Positions 50,997 through 59,624 of a stretch of DNA of 64,000 nucleotides are shown here, piece after piece. This DNA comes from Candidatus Villigracilis vicinus (GTDB lineage Bacteria; Chloroflexota; Anaerolineae; Anaerolineales; Villigracilaceae), in contig JADKIL010000003.1 of NCBI GenBank assembly GCA_016721315.1, positions 310,001-374,000 on the forward strand. Reading direction: 5' to 3'. Each line of letters begins with the position of its first letter. Within the stretch, counting starts at the first letter, position 1. A program made the translations under genes and the position numbers. The notes under the pieces are model-generated. The model searched no databases. It had not been told where the DNA came from and saw nothing but the letters and a program-made list of their open reading frames with translations.

Positions 50997-53378
50997 ATGC
51001 GCGACTGGTCTTTACGCCTCGGCGACCCGCTCCACCTCACCCTTGCAGCGGATGCCCGCCTGACCAAGCCAGATTACCCCAACGACCACATCTGGGAAGT
51101 AGAGCTTGGAACCAACGACCCCGAACGCTCCGCGGTCGGCATTACCACCACCTACGGCTCACGGGCACGCTCGATGCGCCTCTTTTTACGCTTCACCGAG
51201 GGCGGCACCAGCGTTACAGACCCTAACACCTTCGTCACCAAACCGTCACTACGGCGCTTCTATCCAAACTTCCTAACCCTCGATTTTGTTCCCTTCGAAA
51301 ACTTGCAAACCACGGCAGATTTTTGGGTGCCTGAATCACATGCCGTTGCCGGGCGCGTCACCCTCGTCAACAAAACCACCGCCGTGCGCAACATTCAACT
51401 CGAAGTTTGCGCCACACTCGCCCATCTCGACGGGCAATCCATCATCCCCACCCAACAACAACTCGTCAACATCTTAGCCGGACAAACCAGCGGAATCGCC
51501 CCCGTGATCTTCATGACGGGCGGACCCAAACACGGACCGGGACCACACGCCTCGCTCATTCTGGAACTGGAGCTGGGTCCGGGTGCCACTCGAACCATTT
51601 CCTTCGCCGAAGCCGCCCTCGACACGATCCCCGAAGGTTTTGATCTCGCACGCAAAACGGCAGCACGCGCATGGCAAGCCGAACTCGCCCGCATTGAAAT
51701 GCTGGATGCCAGCCAGACTCTTGACATCCGCACCGGCGACCCGGATTGGGATGCCACACTTGCCTTCAGCCAAAAAGCTGCACATGCCTTGTTCATGCAC
51801 AGCGATCAATTGCCACATCCATCTTTTGTGCAAGCCCGCCACAGCGACCATGGACATTCCAACAAAGGCGATGGCACCGATTACCCGCCTGCATGGAACG
51901 GTCAATTCGTTTTAGATGCGTATTACCTCGCCAGCATTTTGAACGTCGTCCCGCAGGTGGCAAAAAATCTTGTGCTCAACTTCCTCGCCACGCAGAACGA
52001 AGACGGCGAAGTCGACGGCAAACCCGGCATCGCCGGTCAGCGCGGACGTTTCCTCGCCATGCCCATTCTTGCCAGCATGGCATGGAAGTATTATCAAACG
52101 ACTCAAGACCAGGATTTTCTTGCCGATGTTTTCCCAAAGTTGGTGAAGTTCTTCTGGTCGTGGTTCTCTGGCACACATGACCGCAACCGTGACGGTTCTC
52201 CTGAATGGGATCACATCTTGCAAACGGGGTTGGAAGATAATCCTTTGTTCGATGTCTGGAATCCCTGGTCACAAGGCATGGATGTTTCGTTCGTCCACAG
52301 CCCATCGCTTGAGTCCATGCTGTATCGCGAAGCGTTGACGTTGATAAAGATTGGCAAAAAACTCAATAAGCCTGATGAAGAAACCACACTGATCTTTGCG
52401 CAAGCCGACAAATTAAAAGAATCGCTGGATGCGAGTTGGAATGCGCGCATTAGTTATTATTCCTATCGTGACCGCGAAACTGGCATCATGACCGAACCCA
52501 AAGTTATTGCCAAACGCAAAGGCGATGGCTCGATGCGCCCGAAGTTCGAGTCTGAGACGCCGGTGCGCTTGCTGGTGGAGATCCAGACCAAAAGTCCAGC
52601 CGCGAAGCGACCGGAAGTGGAGATCAGCGAATACTTCACCAAATCCAAAGGCGAAACAGAAGTCATCGCCGGGCATCAATTCCAGTGGCGCACAGGCGGT
52701 TTGGTGGCAACGACTCAAATGACCTTCTCGCGCATTGGCAGGATCAGCGTTGTAGGTCTGGAAGAGACCGATAAGATCAACGTCAAAATCGTGGATATGA
52801 CCGGTGAAGACATCACACTTGGGTTGCCGTTGTGGGCAGGGGTTTTAGAGCAACAACGTGCCTACGCCATGATCGGACGCAACCTCATGACGGCGGATCG
52901 ATTTGACAGACCCTTTGGTATGCCATCCATGCCGACCGTGCCAGATAAAGATGCAGAACAAATTGCATTGAGCGTAAGCCTGCCATGGAATACACTGCTC
53001 GCTGAAGGTTTGCTTGCGTACGGCTTCCGCGCCGAAGCGACCAGACTCACCGCGCATATCATGAATGCGATCATTCAAAACCTAAAACAGAACCGCGCTT
53101 TTTATCAACGCTATCACGCCGAAAAAGGGACAGGCATCGGCGAACGCAATTCATTGACCGGGTTTGCACCCGTTGGCTTGTTCATGCAAGCACTGGGCGT
53201 GACGGTTCTTTCCGGCACGCGCGTAAAACTTGAAGGAAGAAATCTTTTCCCATTTGCAGTGACGATCAAATACAAAGGTATGTCGATCGCAAGAGGGCAG
53301 GAACAGACCACGGTCACTTTTGCAAACGGTGAAAGCGTGATCGTCAAAGACGAAGCGCCTTGTATTGTTGAGATGTAA
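50997..53378 (+). CDS. GH63/MGH1-like glycoside hydrolase, candidate glucosylglycerate hydrolase
   Basis: A 793-residue (alpha/alpha)6-barrel glycosidase of the GH63/trehalase-like clan. The N-terminal 250 residues form a beta-sandwich; the barrel region has HSDHGHSNKGDGTDYPPAWN, DGSPEWDHILQTGLEDNPLFD (acid/base carboxylates in the PEWD and GLEDNP segments), NPWSQGMDVSF and GIGERNSLTGFAP. GH63 members include mycobacterial glucosylglycerate hydrolase. The setting beside a GpgS-like gene favours this substrate, yet trehalose or another alpha-glucoside cannot be excluded. Start ATG 50997 (MRDWSLRLGD) has no Shine-Dalgarno, in keeping with a leaderless mRNA. Terminator follows. Confidence 0.82.
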   Translation: MRDWSLRLGDPLHLTLAADARLTKPDYPNDHIWEVELGTNDPERSAVGITTTYGSRARSMRLFLRFTEGGTSVTDPNTFVTKPSLRRFYPNFLTLDFVPFENLQTTADFWVPESHAVAGRVTLVNKTTAVRNIQLEVCATLAHLDGQSIIPTQQQLVNILAGQTSGIAPVIFMTGGPKHGPGPHASLILELELGPGATRTISFAEAALDTIPEGFDLARKTAARAWQAELARIEMLDASQTLDIRTGDPDWDATLAFSQKAAHALFMHSDQLPHPSFVQARHSDHGHSNKGDGTDYPPAWNGQFVLDAYYLASILNVVPQVAKNLVLNFLATQNEDGEVDGKPGIAGQRGRFLAMPILASMAWKYYQTTQDQDFLADVFPKLVKFFWSWFSGTHDRNRDGSPEWDHILQTGLEDNPLFDVWNPWSQGMDVSFVHSPSLESMLYREALTLIKIGKKLNKPDEETTLIFAQADKLKESLDASWNARISYYSYRDRETGIMTEPKVIAKRKGDGSMRPKFESETPVRLLVEIQTKSPAAKRPEVEISEYFTKSKGETEVIAGHQFQWRTGGLVATTQMTFSRIGRISVVGLEETDKINVKIVDMTGEDITLGLPLWAGVLEQQRAYAMIGRNLMTADRFDRPFGMPSMPTVPDKDAEQIALSVSLPWNTLLAEGLLAYGFRAEATRLTAHIMNAIIQNLKQNRAFYQRYHAEKGTGIGERNSLTGFAPVGLFMQALGVTVLSGTRVKLEGRNLFPFAVTIKYKGMSIARGQEQTTVTFANGESVIVKDEAPCIVEM

Positions 53379-53389
53379 ATAAATCAAAC

Positions 53390-53426
53390 AAAAGTGACAG
53401 TCACCTTCGAGGTGACTGTCACTTTT
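53390..53426 (+). terminator. terminator after the GH63-like gene
   Basis: Perfect arms AAAAGTGACAGTCACC and GGTGACTGTCACTTTT with a five-base loop, 12 bases after the stop. Confidence 0.9.
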
Positions 53427-53457
53427 AAACCGGATTTAATCTAAACGCCTCGATTCA

Positions 53458-53466
53458 TGGTATAAA
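53458..53466 (+). promoter_or_regulatory. extended -10 box of the phosphorylase gene
   Basis: TGGTATAAA lies 32 bases before the ATG at 53499. The same TTCATGGTATA string occurs at 59596-59606 ahead of the antiporter gene. Confidence 0.45.
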
Positions 53467-53498
53467 AATTTTGGACGTTAAACCATTTTCAGAGGCGA

Positions 53499-55145
53499 AT
53501 GAAAAAAACTTTAATAGATCAACTCACTTTTCTGTACGGGGACAATATCTCTGCACGTCTATTCGAGCAAACTCAAAACATACTAAATACATATCGTCCA
53601 CGCATCAAACCGCGCAACGACACGTTGACCGAGCGCGACGCAATGCTCATTACATATGGCGATCAGGTGCAAGCGCCAAATGAAAAACCGTTGCGGACGC
53701 TCAAAACATTTTGCGATAAATACTTAACCGACGTCCTTAGCAGCATTCACATCCTGCCCTTCTACCCGTGGACATCTGACGATGGCTTCTCGGTCGTGGA
53801 CTATCGCCAGATCGACCCGGCACTTGGCACATGGGGTGATGTCTCGTCCATGCAAAACTTTCGTTTGATGTTCGATGGCGTCATCAATCACATCTCAGCG
53901 AAAAGCGATTGGTTCCAAAAGTTCCTACAAGACGACCCGCACTATAAAAATTATTTCATCACCATCGAAGGCGAACCAGACCTTTCACAGGTCGTCCGTC
54001 CGCGCGCGCTGCCATTGCTGACATCGTTCATCACTCCATCCGGCGAGAAAAAAGTGTGGACGACCTTTAGCGCAGACCAGATCGATCTCAACTTCAAAAA
54101 CCCCGAAGTCCTGCTCGAAATCCTCGACATTCTTTTGCTTTACATCGAACGCGGCGCGACCTTCATCCGCCTCGATGCGATTGCGTATCTGTGGAAAGAG
54201 ATCGGCACAACTTGCATTCACCTTCCACAAACGCACGCAGTCATTCAATTTTTTCGCGCCGCCATCAGTGAAGTCGCACCGCATGTGCAGCTCATCACCG
54301 AAACCAATGTACCGCATCCCGATAACATCTCCTATTTCGGCGATGGTACGAACGAAGCGCAACTCGTTTACAACTTCGCCTTGCCGCCGCTGACTCTCCA
54401 CACCTTCCACACCGGCGACGCGCGCATCTTATCGGACTGGGCACGGACGTTGACTTTGCCCTCAGACAAAACCACCTTCTTTAACTTCCTCGCCTCACAC
54501 GACGGAATCGGGCTGAATCCTGCCCGAGGAATTTTATCTGACGCTGAGATCGACTCGCTGGTGAATAAAGTCATCGAACATGGCGGCTTGATCTCCTACA
54601 AACACAACGCGGACGGAACGCAGAGTCCGTATGAGATGAATATCAACTATTTTGATGCCCTATCAAACCCGAATGGAAATGAACCTCAAGAGCTGCAAGT
54701 GAGCCGCTTTATCGCCGCCCAATCCATCATGCTCTCCCTCATTGGCATGCCGGGCATCTACTTCCACAGCCTCTTCGGCTCACGCGGCTGGACGGATGGC
54801 GTTCAGCAGACCGGGCGCAATCGCAGCATCAACCGCGAGAAACTTCAGTTCGATGAATTGCAAAGTCAACTTGCGGACGAAAACTCATTGCGCTCCAAAG
54901 TTTTTTCGAAATATAGTGAATTGCTAAAAACCAGAAGCACATCAACTGCATTTGACCCGCATGGGACTCAAAAAATACTTGACCTGCATCCTTCGGTCTT
55001 CGCCGTCGAGCGGACATCCCCGGATGGAAATGCACGTGTGTTGTGCTTGCATAATGTCAGTCAAAAATCCGTTTCCTTTTCCATGAAAGACGGCTCAGAC
55101 ATCATTCTTCAGCCTTATGAAATTTTATGGTTGAAAAAAGTTTAA
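53499..55145 (+). CDS. GH13_18-type sugar phosphorylase
   Basis: A 548-residue retaining alpha-glucosyl phosphorylase of the sucrose phosphorylase group. D226 (FIRLDAIAYLW) is the nucleophile and E268 (LITETNVPHPDN) the acid/base; D335 (ASHDGIGLN) is the stabiliser. The TNVPHPDNISYF loop is typical of glucosylglycerate phosphorylase and YcjM-like members, which phosphorolyse 2-O-alpha-glucosylglycerate to glucose-1-phosphate and glycerate. Given the GpgS gene downstream this is the favoured substrate; sucrose or glucosylglycerol are alternatives. A Shine-Dalgarno (CAGAGGCGA) precedes ATG. It is 12 bases ahead of the GT4 gene and starts an operon of about six kilobases. Confidence 0.85.
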   Translation: MKKTLIDQLTFLYGDNISARLFEQTQNILNTYRPRIKPRNDTLTERDAMLITYGDQVQAPNEKPLRTLKTFCDKYLTDVLSSIHILPFYPWTSDDGFSVVDYRQIDPALGTWGDVSSMQNFRLMFDGVINHISAKSDWFQKFLQDDPHYKNYFITIEGEPDLSQVVRPRALPLLTSFITPSGEKKVWTTFSADQIDLNFKNPEVLLEILDILLLYIERGATFIRLDAIAYLWKEIGTTCIHLPQTHAVIQFFRAAISEVAPHVQLITETNVPHPDNISYFGDGTNEAQLVYNFALPPLTLHTFHTGDARILSDWARTLTLPSDKTTFFNFLASHDGIGLNPARGILSDAEIDSLVNKVIEHGGLISYKHNADGTQSPYEMNINYFDALSNPNGNEPQELQVSRFIAAQSIMLSLIGMPGIYFHSLFGSRGWTDGVQQTGRNRSINREKLQFDELQSQLADENSLRSKVFSKYSELLKTRSTSTAFDPHGTQKILDLHPSVFAVERTSPDGNARVLCLHNVSQKSVSFSMKDGSDIILQPYEILWLKKV

Positions 55146-55154
55146 AGGTGATCC

Positions 55155-55817
55155 ATGAATCCTGCTTCCCATAAGATCGGCTTTATCTCCACCCGTTTTG
55201 CAGGCACAGACGGCGTCTCGCTTGAAACGCAGAAATGGGCAACCATCTTCGAGCGGCTGGGGCATCAGTGTTTTTACTTCGCAGGCGAATGTGACCGCAG
55301 CGCTGATTCATCTCACGTCGTGCCGGAAGCGTTCTATCGTCATCCTGAAATTGACAAGTTGAATCAACAAGCCTATTCCGGCAGTTGGACAGTGACGAAA
55401 GAGGCGCGCGCAGCTCACCCTGAAATGGAAGACTTACAAAAAGATTTTTTCTCGATCTATGTGCGCCCGCCTACGATGACGAAGCGTGTTAATGAGTTGA
55501 AAGAGTATCTCAAAGAGGAACTATATAAATTTGCGCGGCGCTTTGATCTCGAGATTCTCGTCATCGAAAATGCGGTGACCATTCCGCTCAACCTGCCGTT
55601 AGGGCTTGCCATCACCGAGTTCATTGCCGAAACAGGCTACCCCACCATTGCACATCATCACGACTTTCATTGGGAGCGCCAACGCTTTCAGGTCAACTGC
55701 GTGGGTGATTATCTCGCCGCGGCATTCCCCCATCTCTGCCATCGATTCGACACGTGGTTATCAACTCGGTGCAGGCGCAACAGGTCGCCTCGCGTTATGG
55801 ATTGGCATCCCGCGTGA
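55155..55817 (+). pseudogene. GT4 glycosyltransferase, N-terminal part (frameshifted)
   Basis: The first 190 or so residues (KIGFISTRFAGTDGVSLETQ, YPTIAHHHDFHWERQRF, NCVGDYLAAAFP) are the N-terminal Rossmann domain of a GT4/GT-B glycosyltransferase. After the C-run at 55727-55731 the frame drifts and stops at 55817. Adding one C would continue with PSLPSIRHVVINSVQAQQ into the frame at 55754-56497. An ATP-free acceptor-binding role is assumed; the sugar and acceptor are unknown, possibly glucosylglycerate or its phosphate. Either a sequencing error or a real lesion. Confidence 0.82.
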
Positions 55818-56497
55818 TTCCCAACGTCATGGATTTTGACTCTCCGCCGCCTCCACCCGATGAATACACCCAATCGGTTCGCGCGGACTTTGGTATCGGC
55901 GACGGCGAATACTTTTTCCTGCAACCAACTCGCGTCATTCAACGCAAAGGCATTGAACACGCCATCGAGTTGATGCGCCGCCTCGACCTGCCCGCCAAGC
56001 TCATCATCTCGCATGCCTCGGGTGACGAGGGCAATGACTATGAACAACGTGTGCGCGAATATGCCCACTTGCTAGACGTCACCGTTCGCTTTGAAGCGGA
56101 TCAAGTGCAGGACTATCGCGGCACGACCAAAGATGGGCAAAAAATTTACACGCTTGGCGATGTTTATCCACATGCAGATATGGTGACGTATCCCTCAAGC
56201 ATTGAAGGGTTTGGCAATGCCTTCCTTGAGGCTGTTTATTACAAGCGCTTAATTCTAGTCAACAACTATTCCATTTACGAAGTGGATATCAAACCCAAAG
56301 GCTTCCACACGCTCTGGTTCGATGGGTTCATCAGCACCAATACCTTGGAGGCTGTAAAAAAATCCCTAAGACATCCTGAAATAGCGCATGAATGGGCAGA
56401 GACGAACTATCAACTTGCCAAACGGTATTTCTCATACACGGTACTTGAACGCAGATTGGAATCGATTGTGGCAGATTGTTTAGGGTATCAAGTATGA
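55754..56497 (+). pseudogene. GT4 glycosyltransferase, C-terminal part (frameshifted)
   Basis: The C-terminal half of the gene above: VINSVQAQQVASRYGLA, FFLQPTRVIQRKGIEHAIEL and YPSSIEGFGNAFLEAVYYKR (the EX7E donor-site motif of GT4). No proper start codon or Shine-Dalgarno supports an independent gene here. Joined with the first part it gives about 447 residues, a normal GT4 length. It overlaps the next gene by four bases (ATGA), consistent with an intact operon and so with an assembly error. Confidence 0.85.
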
Positions 56498-57705
56498 ATA
56501 TCGCTATTCTGCATTATTCCGTCCCGCCTATCGTCGGCGGTGTGGAAAGTGTCATTGCGCATCATGCGCGCTTGATGTCCGCAGATGGACATTCCGTACG
56601 TCTCATCGCAGCACGCGGATCGGCAATGAGTGAACAAATTCCACTGACCTATATCCCGCTCGCGGATTCGCGTCACGAACGTGTGGCACAAGTCAAAACA
56701 CAACTGGATCGCGGCGAAGCGACTTCAGATTTAGATTCTCTGCGTGACGAATTGGCAGACGAATTAAAAAAAGCCCTCACAGGCATGGACGTGCTCATTG
56801 CGCACAACGTCTGCTCGCTCAACAAAAATCTGGCGTTAACCGCCGCTTTGCATAAACTGCATCAAGAAAATCAACTGCCGCATCTCATCCTCTGGCATCA
56901 CGACCTCGCGTGGACGACTCCACGCTATTTGCCGGAGATGCATGAAGGCTACCCATGGAATTTACTCAAAACAGATTGGGGCAAAACCACCCATGTCGTC
57001 GTTTCGGAATTGCGGCGTGAAGAACTCGCAGACTTGATGCAGCTTGACCGCGACTCAGTTCACGTCATCCCCAACGGTGTAGACATGGACAGGTTCTACA
57101 AACTCGAAACGCTCACCCAAGAGTTGCTGGATAAAACGCATGTACTCGACGCTTCGCCGATTCTGCTTTTGCCTGTGCGTATCACACCCCGCAAGAACAT
57201 CGAACTCGCCTTATGGACTCTGGCGGCTCTAAAAAAAGATTTCCCACATGCCGCACTGGTAGTGACGGGTCCGCTGGGACCGCACAACGTAAATAACATT
57301 AAATATTTTGAAATACTCACCGACCTGCGCAAGCAATTGGGCTTGGTTGGTTCTGTCCATTTTCTTGCGGAGGCACACAATGGCTTTTTGCCTGATGAAG
57401 TCATCGCGGATTTTTATCGCGTGTCTGATGCTTTGCTTTTTCCCAGTCGTGAAGAAGGCTTCGGCATTCCACTCATCGAAGCAGCATTCAGTCACCTGCC
57501 CGCTTTTTGTGCCGATATTCCGCCGCTCAGAAAATTAGGTTTGGGCGACGCTCAATTCTTCTCTCCCGATGAAGACCCGGCAAAGATCGCAAAAATAATC
57601 GCGGACTATTTTCAAAACTCCATGTCTGCACGACTCGCCATGCGGGCACGGGCTTCCTTCCGTTGGGAAGCCATCTATCGTCAACACATCGCACCGTTGT
57701 TATAA
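56494..57705 (+). CDS. GT4 glycosyltransferase
   Basis: A 403-residue GT-B glycosyltransferase: NIAILHYSVPPIVGGVESVI at the start, VIPNGVDMDRFYKL, LLLPVRITPRKNIELALWTL and FPSREEGFGIPLIEAAFSHL (donor-binding EX7E motif). Start ATG 56494 overlaps the previous stop. Along with the frameshifted GT4 it could extend glucosylglycerate, as the MggA/MggS enzymes of Petrotoga do to make mannosylglucosylglycerate, but there is no proof of donor or acceptor. It precedes the UspA-GpgS gene by 29 bases. Confidence 0.9.
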   Translation: MNIAILHYSVPPIVGGVESVIAHHARLMSADGHSVRLIAARGSAMSEQIPLTYIPLADSRHERVAQVKTQLDRGEATSDLDSLRDELADELKKALTGMDVLIAHNVCSLNKNLALTAALHKLHQENQLPHLILWHHDLAWTTPRYLPEMHEGYPWNLLKTDWGKTTHVVVSELRREELADLMQLDRDSVHVIPNGVDMDRFYKLETLTQELLDKTHVLDASPILLLPVRITPRKNIELALWTLAALKKDFPHAALVVTGPLGPHNVNNIKYFEILTDLRKQLGLVGSVHFLAEAHNGFLPDEVIADFYRVSDALLFPSREEGFGIPLIEAAFSHLPAFCADIPPLRKLGLGDAQFFSPDEDPAKIAKIIADYFQNSMSARLAMRARASFRWEAIYRQHIAPLL

Positions 57706-57734
57706 AGCCAATGAGCCATAGATAGGAGATTGCA

Positions 57735-59534
57735 ATGCAACGCCATTCCGAATTTGCCCCCATTCATACCATCCTCGTCCCTTTCATCCATGACGGACCC
57801 GGTCTGTATGCCCTCGATGCCGCGCGTCAATTCGACGCCGAAATAACTCTGGTGGGTGTTGTCGTTGTACCCGAAGGACAATCGCTCAGCACCGGCGCAG
57901 TTGCGGCGCGCGCGGTACGCCGCGCCTTGCGAATTTACGGCAAAGACAAACGCATCACCAGCAAGACTCATGTGATCGTCTCACATCAACCCTGGGAAGA
58001 ACTTTCAAACCTGATTCAGGATGAAAACCCGGATCTGCTTTGTCTTGAGTTTGATTCACATCTCAAAGCTTTGCACGTCACTGCCAGTGATGTGCTCTCC
58101 CGTCCGCCCTGCGACGTGGCTCTGGTGCGAGGGAAAATTTCCGGTAAGCCGAAACAGGTTCTGGTTCCAGTAAGAGGAGGTCCGCATGCTGAGTTGGCAG
58201 TGCGCGTGGGCTTGGGGTTGCATCCACATGGGGTGACATCCCTGCACATCCGCAGACCCGAAGACCCCGAAGCCGGAACCGATGCTCCGTTCAAACCGTT
58301 GGAGCGTGTGTTGTATCAAATTCCCGAAGTGCAGAAAAAGTTCGAAGTCACAGAAGATGCGGCGCAAGTCATTTTGAATTACGCTAAAAAATCAGATGTG
58401 GTCATTTTGGGCACCACCATTCAACCCATCACAAGTTCTGCTTCGCTCGGTGTTGTAGCTGACCGTCTCTTACATGAAGCGCCTTGCGCTGTAATTGCCG
58501 TCAAAAGCGGACGCCCATTGCCGCACATCAAATTCGATGAAACGTTGAGCTTCGATGCCATCTCAATTCTCGTAGATAAATGGTTTGGTGAGAACACCTT
58601 CCATGCCGATGAGTTCAATAATTTACGCGAGATGGTGGAATTGAAGAAACAACAAGGCGTGACCATTAGCTTGGCTTTGCCTGCACTGAATGAGGAAGAA
58701 ACCGTTGGCAAGGTGATCCGCACCATGAAAAAAGAATTGATGCAGCGCTTTCCATTGCTGGATGAGATCGTGTTGATCGATTCAAATTCAACCGACCGCA
58801 CGCGTGAGATCGCAAAGAAAGAAGGCGTACCGGTTTATATCCATCAGGAATTATTGCCAAATATGGAGCCGCGCCGCGGCAAAGGCGAAGCCTTATGGAA
58901 AAGTTTACTGGTCACCAAGGGTGACATCATTGTGTGGATCGATACCGACATCGTCAATATTCACCCGCGTTTTGTATATGGCATCATTGGTCCGTTATTG
59001 ATTAACCCAACCATCCAATTGGTAAAAGGCTTTTATCGCAGACCATTGAAGGTCGGGCAAAAGATGCAAGCCGGGGGTGGAGGGCGTGTGACCGAATTGA
59101 CTGCACGCCCCTTGTTGAATTTGTTTTACCCGGAACTCTCTGGGGTGGTTCAACCGCTTTCAGGTGAATATGGCGGCAGACGCAAAGCCCTGGAACAAGT
59201 CACCTTCTATTCAGGCTACGGTGTGGAAACCGGTTTATTGATCGATATTTTCGAGAAGTTCCATTTGGAATCGATTGCCCAGGTCGATTTACTTGAACGC
59301 ATCCACCATAACCAGCATTTGGAAGCGTTGAGCAAAATGTCCTTTGCTATCATCCAAACCGTCATCCGTAAATTGGAGAAGCGCTTCGGTCGCGCCGTGC
59401 TGGAAGATGTGAATCGCTCGATGAAAATGATCCGCCACGATAACAAGGGATATTTTCTGGATGTGGAGCAGATCGCCGAATATGAACGCCCGCCCATGAT
59501 CGAGGTGCCGGAATATTTAAATAGGAAAAGATGA
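57735..59534 (+). CDS. gpgS: UspA-glucosyl-3-phosphoglycerate synthase fusion
   Basis: A 599-residue protein in two parts. Residues 1-260 are two UspA-like universal stress domains (TILVPFIHDGPGLYALDAA and QVLVPVRGGPHAELAVRVG). Residues 300-599 are a GT81 glycosyltransferase with the marks of GpgS: DSNSTDRT, the metal motif DTD (403-405), GGRVTELTARPLLNLFYPEL and PLSGEYGGRRKAL. GpgS transfers glucose to 3-phosphoglycerate, the first step to the compatible solute glucosylglycerate. The needed GpgP phosphatase is not in the window. The UspA part may sense ATP or stress. Domain order and fusion are seen; regulation is inferred. Shine-Dalgarno ATAGGAGATTG. Confidence 0.9.
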   Translation: MQRHSEFAPIHTILVPFIHDGPGLYALDAARQFDAEITLVGVVVVPEGQSLSTGAVAARAVRRALRIYGKDKRITSKTHVIVSHQPWEELSNLIQDENPDLLCLEFDSHLKALHVTASDVLSRPPCDVALVRGKISGKPKQVLVPVRGGPHAELAVRVGLGLHPHGVTSLHIRRPEDPEAGTDAPFKPLERVLYQIPEVQKKFEVTEDAAQVILNYAKKSDVVILGTTIQPITSSASLGVVADRLLHEAPCAVIAVKSGRPLPHIKFDETLSFDAISILVDKWFGENTFHADEFNNLREMVELKKQQGVTISLALPALNEEETVGKVIRTMKKELMQRFPLLDEIVLIDSNSTDRTREIAKKEGVPVYIHQELLPNMEPRRGKGEALWKSLLVTKGDIIVWIDTDIVNIHPRFVYGIIGPLLINPTIQLVKGFYRRPLKVGQKMQAGGGGRVTELTARPLLNLFYPELSGVVQPLSGEYGGRRKALEQVTFYSGYGVETGLLIDIFEKFHLESIAQVDLLERIHHNQHLEALSKMSFAIIQTVIRKLEKRFGRAVLEDVNRSMKMIRHDNKGYFLDVEQIAEYERPPMIEVPEYLNRKR

Positions 59535-59599
59535 AAAGAGCAAAGCAAGTGATAGTCATTTTTATTTAAAGGGGAATTAATCTTAAGAAAAAAAGTTCA

Positions 59600-59608
59600 T
59601 GGTATACA
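59600..59608 (+). promoter_or_regulatory. extended -10 box of the antiporter gene
   Basis: TGGTATACA, 16 bases before the ATG at 59625. Same TTCATGGTATA context as at 53453-53463. Confidence 0.4.
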
Positions 59609-59624
59609 AATATTCAGGTGAACC

